A DNA stretch of 64,000 bases from DASQPA01 sp963756455 (GTDB lineage: Bacteria > Acidobacteriota > Thermoanaerobaculia > Multivoradales > UBA5704): positions 682,001 to 746,000 of the forward strand of contig CAVWNC010000001.1 in NCBI GenBank assembly GCA_963756455.1, read 5' to 3'. A program made the position numbers and the translations under genes. Positions 1-8,043 of the stretch are shown here, piece after piece (positions within the stretch are counted from its first letter, which is position 1; each line of letters starts with the position of its first letter). A model generated the notes under the pieces. That model was given only the letters and a program-made list of their open reading frames with translations, searched no databases and was not told the origin of the DNA.

Positions 1-50
1 ACTTAGACGCCGCCAAGCTCGCGACGATCCTCGCGGGCGGCGTACCCTAG
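1..50 (+). CDS. 3' end of a gene cut by the window edge
   Basis: An open frame enters from the left edge and reads LDAAKLATILAGGVP before a TAG stop at 48-50. The helix-like, GC-rich coding character fits the C-terminus of a larger protein. Too little is visible to name a function. The stretch from here to 261 shows no other gene. Confidence 0.35.
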   Translation, partial: LDAAKLATILAGGVP

Positions 51-261
51 GTCATCCTCAGCCCGAGGTTATTTTCTCTCAGCTGACGGTCTTTAAGCTT
101 CCGGGCGGCCTCCGGAAGTGATAATGTCTTAATACACTGTCAGTGATAGGAGCATGGCGTGGCGGACGGGCTTTAGGAACGGGGCTCCCCTCGCGCCGGC
201 TCGGAAGGCGGCTACGAGTTGCAAGTCAATAATGCCACATGGAAATGGGAGAACAAGTCAA

Positions 262-819
262 ATGGAACGTAGAGGATGGATCGCTTTGAATCTGGCACCA
301 AGATTTTTAATCGGGCTAGTAATGGGCTGCATGACCTTCTCGATTCTTTCCTGCGGCGGAGGCGGTCGGGGACCGACAGCGCCGCCCGCGCCGGTGATCC
401 CGAGCGTCGCGGGTAGCTGGGTTGGAGATTGGGTCTTCAGTCCCCCCATCTCGGTTTCCGTGCGCCTCGATTTCGTCCAGGATTCGGCGGGCCATTTAAC
501 AGGTAACTTCACCTCCCTTGGGAGCGTGATTCCCATCACGGGTACTGTGACGTCAGCACTGACCCTGACCTGGCAGGGTGTCGGCAACGATTCCGGTTGC
601 GCAAAACTGACTGGAGACGGCCGGGTCAACGGTACCTCGCCGACGAGCATCACAGGGACGATTGATTTAGACAGTAGGACTTGCGCTTCGGGAACCGACT
701 TCTCTGGCAATATCGTTTACACCAGGACCGCGACGAGTGGCGCTGCCCTTCAGGGCGGCCATCGCGGTACCCCGGGAGAGTACTCCTCGCTTCTCGCCAG
801 GATGGCGCGGCCACGGTAA
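262..819 (+). CDS. Putative lipoprotein of unknown function
   Basis: 185 residues if started at ATG 262, which has GGGAGA about 9 nt upstream; an ATG at 154 has its AGGAG too close to be useful. The N-terminus has a short basic part, a hydrophobic segment and a lipobox-like ILSC followed by a glycine run, so export and lipidation are likely. After a Pro-rich linker comes a beta-rich body with repeated short strands (GSWVGDW, GNFTSLG, GTVTSALTL, GTIDLDS), resembling the small beta-barrel domains of many acidobacterial lipoproteins. The last ~20 residues look unlike the rest and may be read-through past an ancestral end. It converges on the next gene, 31 bp away. Function unknown. Confidence 0.65.
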   Translation: MERRGWIALNLAPRFLIGLVMGCMTFSILSCGGGGRGPTAPPAPVIPSVAGSWVGDWVFSPPISVSVRLDFVQDSAGHLTGNFTSLGSVIPITGTVTSALTLTWQGVGNDSGCAKLTGDGRVNGTSPTSITGTIDLDSRTCASGTDFSGNIVYTRTATSGAALQGGHRGTPGEYSSLLARMARPR

Positions 820-850
820 GGTCGGGCGAGAGCCATTCCGCTCCGAAGAC

Positions 851-2182
851 TTACCGCGCGGCGCGCGCCACTGCCGGTTCCGCCAAGAGACCTCCGAGCA
901 GCTTCTCCCACTCGGCGACGAGCTCCTTGTGGTGCGCTCCGGTGCCGGGGCCGGCGTAGCCGCTGTAGATCTTTCTCACCCGGCCGTCGCGGCCGAGGAA
1001 GATGCTGGTGGGGAAGGCGAGGACGGCGGTCAGGTCGGGGAGGGTCTTGGCCGCGGCCTTCTTGTCCGAGGTGCCGGCGAGGAGGAGAGGGTAGGTGATG
1101 CCGTGGCGGGCGGCGTACTTGCGGACGAAGCTCGCGTCCCGCGCCGGGTCGCCGGTGTACTCGTAGGCGAGGCCCACGATCTCCAGGCCGCGGTCGTGGT
1201 AGCGCCGGTACAGCTCGGCCAGGAAGGGCGCCTCGTCGTTGCAGTTCGGGCACCAGGAGCCGAAGACGTTCACCAGGACCACCTTGCCGGCGAAACGCGG
1301 GTCGGTCGAGGCGACCTCGTGGCCGTCCAGGTCGGGGAAGTGAAAGGCGAAGCGCCCCTCCCGATTGGTGAGGCCGACCTGGGCCCAGGCGTCGGGGAGG
1401 ACCGGCTGGCCCGCCGCCACCCGGCGCGCCTTCCAGGTGGCATGGTAGGTGCCGCGCGACCAGAAGTCGCCCTGGAGCGTGCCGTCGGCCTGGGCCTTGG
1501 CGCTGAAGAGGAAAGCGTGGGCGCCGTCGAAGGTCGAGAGGCGGAGGAGGCCCTCCTCGTAGCTCCCTTCGAGGTAGCGGTCGTCGCCGGTCGGGGTGAG
1601 GAAGGTGCCGGTGACCCTCTCGCCTTCCTGGACAAACTCGGCCTGGGCCGGCGAGGTGCCGGCCGCATCCTGAAATTCCACCGCCCACGCGCCGGAGACC
1701 CCGGGGACCGCTTGGCGATCCCCGCCCGCTTCCTTCCCTGGAAGCGCCGCGAGGCGGGCGAAGCGGGGGCCGGGGCCGCGCACCGCCTGAAAGGGCATCC
1801 GGCTCGGCCCGCCGGGCTCGGTCCGCGTCCAAACCCCGGTCATCCGGTCGCCCGCGGCGGTGACCTGGGCGTCGATCCGCGAGTCGTACCAGTCGATCCG
1901 CAGGGTGAGCCGGTCGCCCTTCTGCTCGATGGCGGAGAACGGCGCCTGCTCGGCACCGTTTATGGCCACCGCCCGCAGCTGGCGGCCGGAACCGGTGAGG
2001 CGGAGACCGAAGGGGAGGTCGCCGCCCGGCGAGGTGAGGGCCGCCCGCCACTCGCCGGCGACCTGGGGAGCGGCCGCGGTGCCCCCCGCACTGGGATGCC
2101 CGCAGGCGAGGGCGGCCCCCAAAAGAGAGAGGAGGAAGAGGCGGGCGAGCGCAGCGGGACGCGGAAGTAGAGATCGGTTCAT
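851..2182 (-). CDS. TlpA-like thioredoxin-fold lipoprotein
   Basis: 443 residues. A signal peptide ends in LACG with Cys27, so it should be a lipoprotein facing the periplasm. Residues about 30-280 form two successive beta-rich modules (GEWRAAL..., GAWAVEF...). The C-terminal ~150 residues are a TlpA/AhpC-TSA thioredoxin domain with the redox motif WCPNC near residue 311 and the cis-proline loop AFPTSIFL. The family reduces or isomerises disulfides outside the cytoplasm, or handles peroxides. Partner and substrate are not indicated. ATG 2182 was chosen because the signal peptide begins there; a much longer upstream open frame is only antisense to the ChaN-like gene. It is divergent from that gene, with about 156 bp between them. 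Confidence 0.9.
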   Translation of the reverse strand: MNRSLLPRPAALARLFLLSLLGAALACGHPSAGGTAAAPQVAGEWRAALTSPGGDLPFGLRLTGSGRQLRAVAINGAEQAPFSAIEQKGDRLTLRIDWYDSRIDAQVTAAGDRMTGVWTRTEPGGPSRMPFQAVRGPGPRFARLAALPGKEAGGDRQAVPGVSGAWAVEFQDAAGTSPAQAEFVQEGERVTGTFLTPTGDDRYLEGSYEEGLLRLSTFDGAHAFLFSAKAQADGTLQGDFWSRGTYHATWKARRVAAGQPVLPDAWAQVGLTNREGRFAFHFPDLDGHEVASTDPRFAGKVVLVNVFGSWCPNCNDEAPFLAELYRRYHDRGLEIVGLAYEYTGDPARDASFVRKYAARHGITYPLLLAGTSDKKAAAKTLPDLTAVLAFPTSIFLGRDGRVRKIYSGYAGPGTGAHHKELVAEWEKLLGGLLAEPAVARAAR

Positions 2183-2338
2183 GGCAGGTTCGTAGGAAGC
2201 TGTGACGGTGGACCCGGCGCGGACGTATCTCTCTCGGATTCCCGCCGCCCGGAATGATACCGCCTCCCGCCCTGCACAGTATGCCCGGGAGGGCTCCGGT
2301 GGACACCCGAGGTCGAAGGAAAAGTCGAAGGAGAGAAG

Positions 2339-3298
2339 ATGAAGCCGTTCCATCGCCGCGTTTCCGCCCTCGCCCCCGCGATGGGTACCCTCGCCGGCCT
2401 CGCCCTCGCCGCCTTCGCACCCGTCGCCCGGCTCGCTGCCGATCCCACGCCCGGCAGACCCTCCCCACCGATCCGGGCGCCGCTCGCCTGCAAATCGGTC
2501 GAGGGTTTCGCCCCCCTCCTCCGGCCCGGGTCGGTCCTCCTGCTCGGCGAGCTCCACGGCACGGCGGAAAGCCCCGCCTTCACCGGCAACGCCGCCTGCC
2601 TGGCCCTGGCCGCGGGACGTTCGGTGACGGTGGGACTCGAAATCTGGCAGGAAGAGGAGCCGCGGATCGCGGCCTTCCTCGCTTCCGCCGGGGCCGCCGC
2701 GGATCGCGCGGCACTCCTCGACAGTCCCTTCTGGCGGGATTCCTACCAGGACGGCCGCCGGAGCGAGGCCATGGCCGCGCTCCTCGAAAACCTTCGGCGT
2801 TTCCGTCACGACGGCTGGCCGGTACGGGTCGCTCTGCTCGACCGGCAGGTCCATGGCTCGGGCCAGGAGCGCGATCGCGCCATGGCCGAGCGGCTGCGCG
2901 GCATCGTCGCCGCGGCGCCCGCGGACCTCGTGATCACCCTGACCGGCAACCTCCACGCCCGCCTCGCCAAGGGCGTTCCCTGGGACAAGAGCTACGAGAA
3001 CATGGGTTTCCTCTTCGCCCGCGCCCTTCCGGGAGTCCAGGCGACGGCGCTCGACGCCCGCTCGACCGGCGGGACGGCCTGGTACTGCCAGGGGACGGCG
3101 GCGGGCTCGCCGGCGGCGGGCGCCGACAATGGCTGCAAAGTCTGGCCGGTCCAGGGGCGGCCGGGCACCGGTGCCGCGAAGGTCGTCGTCCATCCCGGGC
3201 TCGATGGCGATGGCTTCAACGGTGTCTACGAGATCGGCGGGACGACCGCATCATCGCCGGCATCGCCGGCGGTGCCGGTCGCGCCGCCTGCGAAGTGA
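2339..3298 (+). CDS. ChaN-like (Tiki superfamily) haem/iron-associated exported protein
   Basis: 319 residues with a Sec-type signal peptide (basic start, hydrophobic LAGLALAAF, Ala-rich cleavage zone). The core matches the ChaN / haem-binding uptake fold: GELHG near residue 73 and a second histidine motif GNLHA near 204. These paired GxxH-type motifs are typical of the Tiki/TraB/ChaN superfamily, whose ChaN members bind haem at the outer membrane. There is no lipobox, so it may be soluble periplasmic. The tail after residue 300 is Ala/Pro/Ser low complexity. Start ATG 2339 lies after AGGAGAAG-like bases. It converges on the adaptor gene with a 15-bp gap. Haem binding is inferred from the family only. 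Confidence 0.85.
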   Translation: MKPFHRRVSALAPAMGTLAGLALAAFAPVARLAADPTPGRPSPPIRAPLACKSVEGFAPLLRPGSVLLLGELHGTAESPAFTGNAACLALAAGRSVTVGLEIWQEEEPRIAAFLASAGAAADRAALLDSPFWRDSYQDGRRSEAMAALLENLRRFRHDGWPVRVALLDRQVHGSGQERDRAMAERLRGIVAAAPADLVITLTGNLHARLAKGVPWDKSYENMGFLFARALPGVQATALDARSTGGTAWYCQGTAAGSPAAGADNGCKVWPVQGRPGTGAAKVVVHPGLDGDGFNGVYEIGGTTASSPASPAVPVAPPAK

Positions 3299-3313
3299 AG
3301 GGTCTTCCAGTCG

Positions 3314-4270
3314 TCAGTGGCCGGGAATGCCGCCGGGGCTCACCCGCACCGTTCCCACGAGACCGTCCTGGAGACGGCCGGCCGGCTGGGCGATGCCGGA
3401 GGAGCCGCCGGCGGGAGCGTCGAGGTCGGCCTCGGCGAAGACCATCTGGGAGGCGGTGTCCACCTGCGGCGCGATCTGCGAGATGACCCCCGGGAGCTCG
3501 GCCGGCGCCCCGCCGCGGGACTCCGGCAGGAAGCCGATCCGCTCGCCCAGGCGCAGGTGAGACGACTGGTCGGGCGGCACTGCGAAGCGGATGACGTAGG
3601 AACCGGCGCTGATCAGGCGGACGATGGGGGTGCCCGAGCGGACGATCGCCCCGGGGTCGAGGTAGCGGGTCGCCACCGTGCCGTGGATGGGGGAGGTGAG
3701 GATGGCATGGCTCAGGCGCCCCGCGAGCTGGGCGGCATGCCCGCGCTCCTCGGACACCCGGGCGGCCGCGGTCTCGACCGCCGCCGCGGACGACTTCGCC
3801 TTGCTCTGCAGCTCCTCCAACTGCTCCCGCGGGTAGAGATCGGGATAGGCCGCCCGCCGCTCGTACTGGTTCTTGACCGATTCGAGATCGATCTGCGCCC
3901 GCTTGCGGTCGGCTTCGAGGGCCGTGATGGCGGCCTGGGAGCTCGCCAGCTGCTCGGCGATCTCGCGGGTCTCGATGGTACCGATCCGCGTCCCCGGCTC
4001 CACCCGGTCGCCGACCGCCACGTTCAGGCTCCGAAGCTCGCCGTCGAGTTCGGCGGTGACCTCCACGGCGCGGCGGGCCACCGCGACGGCGAGGAAACCG
4101 TCGGTCGGAGCGGCGAGACCGGCGGAGGCGGCGGGAATCGGGCGGGCGGCCTCGGGCCGTGTCGCCGCGGCGCTGTCGGCGGCCTCCGCCGGGAGGGGAG
4201 GGGAGGCCGGCGGGTGACCGCAGCCGGCGAGGAGGACGAGGGCCAGGGCGGCCAGAGCCTGCGGCTTCAT
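3314..4270 (-). CDS. HlyD/RND-type periplasmic adaptor lipoprotein, orphan
   Basis: 318 residues. The signal peptide ends in LLAGCG, a clear lipobox. Then follow a Pro/Ala-rich spacer, a half-lipoyl/barrel-sandwich strand (VTAELDGELRSLNVAVGDRV), an alpha-hairpin of about 90 residues, the second lipoyl half (ILTSPIHGTVATRYLDPGAI) and a beta-barrel domain. This is the membrane-fusion-protein architecture that links an inner-membrane pump to an outer-membrane channel. The usual neighbours, a pump and a TolC-like channel, are absent, so it is an orphan here. ATG 4270 has AGAGGG upstream and starts the signal peptide. Confidence 0.88.
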   Translation of the reverse strand: MKPQALAALALVLLAGCGHPPASPPLPAEAADSAAATRPEAARPIPAASAGLAAPTDGFLAVAVARRAVEVTAELDGELRSLNVAVGDRVEPGTRIGTIETREIAEQLASSQAAITALEADRKRAQIDLESVKNQYERRAAYPDLYPREQLEELQSKAKSSAAAVETAAARVSEERGHAAQLAGRLSHAILTSPIHGTVATRYLDPGAIVRSGTPIVRLISAGSYVIRFAVPPDQSSHLRLGERIGFLPESRGGAPAELPGVISQIAPQVDTASQMVFAEADLDAPAGGSSGIAQPAGRLQDGLVGTVRVSPGGIPGH

Positions 4271-4467
4271 CCCTCTATGGTACTTCAGCCCTGCCGGCGA
4301 GGCCCTGCCGGAAGTACGCCAGCTGCCCGAATGGGATCTCCGAGGGTAAAAGAGTCCCGGCAGAGTCTCGGCGGTCATCGCGATCGAGACCTCGGTTCCC
4401 GTTTCCGTCCCTCCGAGAGGACGGTAACGGTCTTCAGAGACCTCCAAAACGCCTCGGAATTCCGTCA

Positions 4468-4718
4468 GAAGCCCTCTGGAAGGAATTGGAGCGCCTCTGG
4501 CGCGCGCCCAAGCCCTCGGGATTCAATTCGAGGGCCTCTGTATTGAATGCGAGGCCCTCGGGAAGGAATTCGAGGCCCTCGGTATTCAATCCGAGGCGCT
4601 CGGGAAAGAACTCGAGGGCCTTGGGAAGGAATTGGAGGGCCTCTGGAAGGAATTGGAGGGCCTCTGGAAGGAATTGGAGGAGCTTGGGAAGGAATTGGAG
4701 GGCCTCGGGAAGGAATTC
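4468..4718. repeat. 21-bp tandem repeat array, about 12 units (array 1)
   Basis: Units follow the pattern GAGGSCCTCKGGAAGGAATTS with variants; boundaries fall at 4468, 4489, 4510, 4530, then every 21 bp to 4718. Units 4635-4655 and 4656-4676 are identical. One unit (4510-4529) is 20 bp, which breaks the frame. From 4530 one forward frame reads a heptad, E-x-L-G/W-K-E-L/F, with Leu/Phe at coiled-coil a/d spacing, but no ATG or GTG opens it. All frames lack stops because the unit length is a multiple of three. Each unit also carries an AAGGA-like sequence. No coding function is supported. The flank 4271-4467 holds nothing recognisable. Confidence 0.85.
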
Positions 4719-4740
4719 GAGGTCCCGTTGGGTGCCACTG

Positions 4741-5098
4741 TCAGTTGGTTAGCTGCCAGCCGAACTGCCAGGGCCCAGGGAAGGACGCCGGGAGCGCCCT
4801 TCCCCCACTTCCGAATTCCGTTCGCCAACCTACGCCGGCAGTCGACGAGCCCGAATCCGCCCGACCTGCTCCTCGGCTCCCGGCCTGGCGGCTTCGAGCA
4901 GAGTCGCAAGGCGCCCGCACGATCGCCTCCAGCAGGTGGAGCCCCTCGGCCCATCGCGGCTCGTAGCGGTCGAGCCAGCCGGCGACCTGCGGCCCCTGCT
5001 CGCCATACACGGCGACCAGCGGGAAGCTCTCGGCCGCCGCCTCTTCCTCCACCAGGAAGAAGCGGCTCGCGGTCGATCACTGGCACGAGGACGGAGAG
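4741..5098 (-). pseudogene. Downstream part of a decayed gene split by the IS3 element
   Basis: Read on the minus strand, the frame next to the left IS end gives SVLVPVIDRE, then the sense continues only one frame over as RFFLVEEEAAAESFPLVAVY and on to GWLDRYEPRWAEGLHLLEAI. A single extra C near 5065 explains the switch. The other half of the gene lies beyond the IS at 6526-6985. Coding character fades after about 4900, and a stop comes at 4741. The family is not recognised. Confidence 0.6.
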
Positions 5099-5127
5099 TG
5101 TATTGGTTCTCTTGGAACATGACGGCT
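5099..5127. repeat. Left inverted repeat of the IS3 element
   Basis: 29 bp from TGTATTGG to GACGGCT, matching the complement of 6497-6525 at 23 positions with mismatches mainly in the middle. It also lies just upstream of orfA, where the native IS promoter is expected. Confidence 0.85.
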
Positions 5128-5161
5128 CTACTGCCATGTTACGCATGGCGAGGAGGTTTTC

Positions 5162-5491
5162 ATGTCCCAGGAGTCCAAGCGTTCCCGCCGCCAGTTCAAC
5201 ACCGACCAGAAGGTCACTATCTTGCGTCGCCATCTCGTCGACAAGGTGCCCATCTCGGACCTCTGTGACGAGTACAAGCTCCAGCCCAGCGTCTTCTACC
5301 AGTGGCAGCGACTGGCCTTCGAAAACCTCGCCGGCGCCTTCGAAGGGGCGGGCTCCGGAGCCTCGCAACGCGAGAAGCAACTGACCGACAAGGTCCAGCA
5401 CCTGGAAGCCAAACTGGCCAGGAAAGACTCGGTCATCGCCGAGATCTCGACCGAGTACGTACAGCTAAAAAAAGAGCTTGGGGAGCCCTGA
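5162..5491 (+). CDS. IS3 transposase OrfA (HTH subunit)
   Basis: 109 residues. Residues about 10-55 form the Transposase_8 type helix-turn-helix (QFNTDQKVTILRRHL, then SDLCDEYKLQPSVFYQWQ). Residues about 70-108 form a leucine-zipper-like helix (LTDKVQHLEAKLARKDSVIA) used for multimerisation. It recognises the terminal repeats. ATG 5162 has GAGGAGG upstream. Near its end the frame passes through seven A residues at 5467-5473, the probable site of -1 frameshifting onto OrfB. Confidence 0.93.
   Translation: MSQESKRSRRQFNTDQKVTILRRHLVDKVPISDLCDEYKLQPSVFYQWQRLAFENLAGAFEGAGSGASQREKQLTDKVQHLEAKLARKDSVIAEISTEYVQLKKELGEP
5467..5474 (+). other. Programmed -1 frameshift site in the IS3 transposase
   Basis: Seven A followed by G, read in the OrfA frame as CTA AAA AAA GAG. 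Slipping back one base gives AGA GCT TGG and enters the OrfB frame, which stays open to 6459. A-run slippery sites of this kind are standard for IS3 elements. The fused OrfAB would be the active transposase. Confidence 0.75.
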
Positions 5492-6459
5492 ACGGCTGCT
5501 GGGTTCCCCATGATGTACGAGATGCCGTGGTCGACTTCGTGCGCACCTGGAGCGAGAAAACGGAGATCCCCGTCGAGCGTTTCTGCGCTTGGCTGGAACT
5601 GGCGCGAGGCAAGTTCTACGCCTGGCGAAAACGCTACGGCAAGGCCAATGAGCACAATCGACGGGTACCCCGGGATCACTGGCTCGAAGACAGCGAGCGA
5701 CAGGCCATCCTCGACTTCCACGAGCGCTTCCCCTTGGAGGGATACCGCCGCTTGACCTTCATGATGCTGGACCAGGACATCGTGGCGGTGAGCCCCTCTT
5801 CGACCTACAGGGTTCTCGCCAAGGCCGGCCGGCTCGACCGATGGAACCGGCGGACCTCCAAGAAAGGCAAAGGCTTCCAGCAGCCCCTACACCCTCACGA
5901 GCACTGGCACATCGACGTGACCTATATCAACCTCGCTGGGACGTTCTACTACCTGTGCTCGGTCCTCGACGGCGCCAGCCGCTCCATCGTCCACTGGGAA
6001 ATTCGTGAGTCGATGACCGAGGCTGATGTCGAGTGCATCCTGCAACGCGCTCGCGAGCTCTACCCCGAGGCGAAGCCTCGGATCATCTCCGACAACGGTC
6101 CGCAGTTCATCGCCAGGGATTTCAAGGAGTTCGTCCGCATCGCCGGCATGACCCACGTGCGCACTTCACCCTACTACCCGCAGTCCAATGGCAAGATCGA
6201 GCGCTGGCATAAGACGCTCAAGGGCGGGGCTCTGCGGCCCGCCGCTCCCGCCGACCTCGAGCAAGCCCGCTCGGTCGTCACCGAGTTCGTCCACCACTAC
6301 AACCACGCCCGGCTCCACAGCGCTATTGCCTATATCACTCCGAATGATTTCCTAAATGGCAGAGCGCCTGCGATCTGGGCCGAGCGGGATCAAAAACTCG
6401 AGACTGCCAGGCAACTCCGGCGCGAGCGACGCCACGCACAGAGGGGGCAAGCCGCTTGA
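5473..6459 (+). CDS. IS3 transposase OrfB (DDE integrase domain)
   Basis: About 328 residues when read from the frameshift point. There is no good independent start, so expression as an OrfAB fusion is expected. It has an HTH_21-like region (ERFPLEGYRRLTFMML) and an rve integrase core. The catalytic triad is visible: D in HIDVTYI, D in ISDNGPQF, E in NGKIERWHKTL, with the 35-residue D-E spacing of IS3 elements. The C-terminus RLHSAIAYITPNDFLNG is typical of the family. The frame is intact. Confidence 0.93.
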   Translation, partial: RAWGALNGCWVPHDVRDAVVDFVRTWSEKTEIPVERFCAWLELARGKFYAWRKRYGKANEHNRRVPRDHWLEDSERQAILDFHERFPLEGYRRLTFMMLDQDIVAVSPSSTYRVLAKAGRLDRWNRRTSKKGKGFQQPLHPHEHWHIDVTYINLAGTFYYLCSVLDGASRSIVHWEIRESMTEADVECILQRARELYPEAKPRIISDNGPQFIARDFKEFVRIAGMTHVRTSPYYPQSNGKIERWHKTLKGGALRPAAPADLEQARSVVTEFVHHYNHARLHSAIAYITPNDFLNGRAPAIWAERDQKLETARQLRRERRHAQRGQAA

Positions 6460-6496
6460 GCTACAACTACCGGGTGCCTCTGTTACTCTTACTACC

Positions 6497-6525
6497 AGCC
6501 GTCTTGTTCACGCTGAACCAGTACA
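6497..6525. repeat. Right inverted repeat of the IS3 element
   Basis: 29 bp from AGCCGTC to CAGTACA, the imperfect complement of the left end. It begins 37 bp after the orfB stop. Confidence 0.85.
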
Positions 6526-6985
6526 TTTCGAGGTGCCACAGAACGGCGACCGGCGGATCGCCGACCGCGAGATCCTCCCAGATCCGAAGAGTGGCGACCG
6601 CCCCCGGCTGCCCCGGAACCGGCTCGATCTTCCAGGAGCCGGCGAGCTCCGCCTCGGCAGCCGTCAGGCTGTCGTCGCGTTCGCGGAGGAGTTCCAGATG
6701 GGACGGGGAGAAGGCGTAGTCGAGGGGGAAGGAATACCTGCGGCCCTGCTGCCATTACGGGAGGGCCGGTTCGAGCTCGCTACTCGGGCCGGTCCCGTTT
6801 TGTTTGGGCGGGAGGCAAGGGGGAATCTGGCACCTTCCAACTCGGGATCGCCGCGGCGGAGGGTGACGAACGGCATGCCTCCCCGCAGGTTTCGGCGCGG
6901 AAGCGCTCGGCCTGGCGCTCGTCCACTCGCGCCGGACGCGCCATCCCATGGACGGTGGCCACGGTTCGGTGGCCCCTGAGTCGTA
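6526..6985 (-). pseudogene. Upstream part of the decayed gene split by the IS3 element
   Basis: On the minus strand, protein-like sequence runs through three frames: MARPARVDERQAERFRAE, then LRGGMPFVTLRRGDPELEG, then RRYSFPLDYAFSPSHLELL continuing to VAVLWHLEMY at the IS boundary. At least two 1-nt shifts have occurred. The remainder of the gene is at 4741-5098. Together they suggest a gene of roughly 250 codons that was decaying before or after IS insertion. The family is not recognised. The stretch 6986-7180 shows no gene. Confidence 0.55.
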
Positions 6986-7180
6986 AGCAACTTGAGAAAA
7001 AGGTCCCTCCGGAACGATTTGCTAGTTCCGTGCGAGGCCGACTCGTTGTACCATTCAAACGAACACAGCGGCACCGACGGTTCATGCGTAATGTGTTGAA
7101 TTTTGGCGAAAGGGACCTCCCTTAACCACCCGTGAGCCGGTCGTTTAGCCCCTCCACAGCGTACGAAAGGAGACTGAGTT

Positions 7181-7381
7181 ATGGGCGGTTCAGGCGGAAG
7201 CGACAGCAACTACGCGCACAATAAAGGCCAGGAAGACTACAAGCGGTCGGGTGGACAAGCGAATCCAAACCCCGTGACAGAAATTTTTCATCCGACCTAT
7301 AACCCGCCAAGCGGCAATGAGAAGTCCTACGGAGAAGGCTGGAATAACGCAAAGAGCCAAGACAGAAGCCGTGGAAAGTAG
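7181..7381 (+). CDS. Small Gly/Asn-rich protein, unknown
   Basis: 66 residues, hydrophilic, starting MGGSGGSDSNYAHNKGQ and rich in G, N, S, K and Q, with no membrane segment or cysteine. It looks disordered. A strong RBS (AAGGAGA, 7 nt before ATG) supports translation. Base composition is more AT-rich than the flanking chromosome and is shared with the next genes, suggesting a transferred patch. No family recognised. Confidence 0.6.
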   Translation: MGGSGGSDSNYAHNKGQEDYKRSGGQANPNPVTEIFHPTYNPPSGNEKSYGEGWNNAKSQDRSRGK

Positions 7382-7427
7382 GACTAAGTGCCTAGGGCAC
7401 CCGACTGAAAGTGCCCCTCAGTTGACG

Positions 7428-8033
7428 GTGTGCAAGTTGGGCGGTAAGGGCGTTCGCTTGTCGCCGTTAGAGCGAATTCATGTACCGTTGCTTCGCCGGT
7501 GGGAGAGCGATTCGGCCACGCTCCATCTCTGGAGTGGACGTCGGACAATCCTCTCGGAAGGAGAGTACGAGGAGTCCTTTATTAGCCGCCTAAAGGATTC
7601 CGTGCATGTATTCTTGATGATCCTCAACCGTAGCGAAAGGGCTGCGGGTTTCATCTACTCTCATGAGGTCAACCTCGTGGACGGGTTCGCGTTCGTTACG
7701 GCGTTCCTTGAACCGACAGCTCGAGGTAGAGGGCTAGGCGCTAAGGCCGGCATGCTGTTCTTCAACTATTTGTTCTCTTACTTTCCCTTGAGAAAACTAT
7801 ACTGCGAGGCCTATGATTACAACCCGGCTAGCTGCCACCTTCTTCAAAGCGCCGGTTTCGTGCTGGAGGGAGAATTCCACGAACATCGGTTCTTTGGCGG
7901 GCAATACTATACGCTCTTCCGATATGCTCTCTACCGCCCCGCTTTCTACTCTCGGTTCGAGGGAATGCTGAGTGCTCTCACTGGAGGGTGCTTCTATCAA
8001 CAGCCACCGTCCTCTCTAACGACCGAAGGGTGA
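7428..8033 (+). CDS. GNAT family N-acetyltransferase
   Basis: 201 residues from GTG 7428; in-frame starts also exist at 7317, 7371 and 7422, and no RBS decides, so the 5' end is uncertain. The domain begins at VRLSPLERIHVPLLRRW, and the acetyl-CoA binding motif is EPTARGRGLGAKAGMLF (the R/Q-x-x-G-x-G/A signature). RKLYCEAYDYNPASCHLLQSAGF is the C-terminal GNAT strand-helix typical of RimJ/RimL-like enzymes. They transfer acetyl groups to protein N-termini or small amines; the substrate here is unknown. Codon use is AT-shifted like its neighbours. Confidence 0.8.
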   Translation: MCKLGGKGVRLSPLERIHVPLLRRWESDSATLHLWSGRRTILSEGEYEESFISRLKDSVHVFLMILNRSERAAGFIYSHEVNLVDGFAFVTAFLEPTARGRGLGAKAGMLFFNYLFSYFPLRKLYCEAYDYNPASCHLLQSAGFVLEGEFHEHRFFGGQYYTLFRYALYRPAFYSRFEGMLSALTGGCFYQQPPSSLTTEG

Positions 8034-8043
8034 GAGGGCCAAG

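Larger units (their letters stand above)
5099..6525 (+). mobile_element. Complete IS3-family insertion sequence, about 1.43 kb
   Basis: The ends are imperfect 29-bp inverted repeats: left 5099-5127 beginning TGTATTGGTTC, right 6497-6525 whose complement begins TGTACTGGTTC; 23 of 29 bases match and both start with TGT. Between them are orfA and orfB in the -1 relation typical of IS3. No target duplication is visible (left flank GAG, right flank TTT), so the copy is old, recombined, or its duplication has decayed. It lies inside a gene on the opposite strand. The transposase looks intact, so the element could still be active. Confidence 0.92.

Noticed and set aside
2183..3193. Upstream extension of the TlpA-like frame
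   Set aside because: It is antisense to the ChaN-like gene, and the lipoprotein signal peptide starts at 2182.
4632..5384. TTG-started ORF reading the heptad repeat and beyond
   Set aside because: The TTG is inside a repeat unit, its RBS is part of the repeat, and sense is lost after the array; it also runs across the IS left end.
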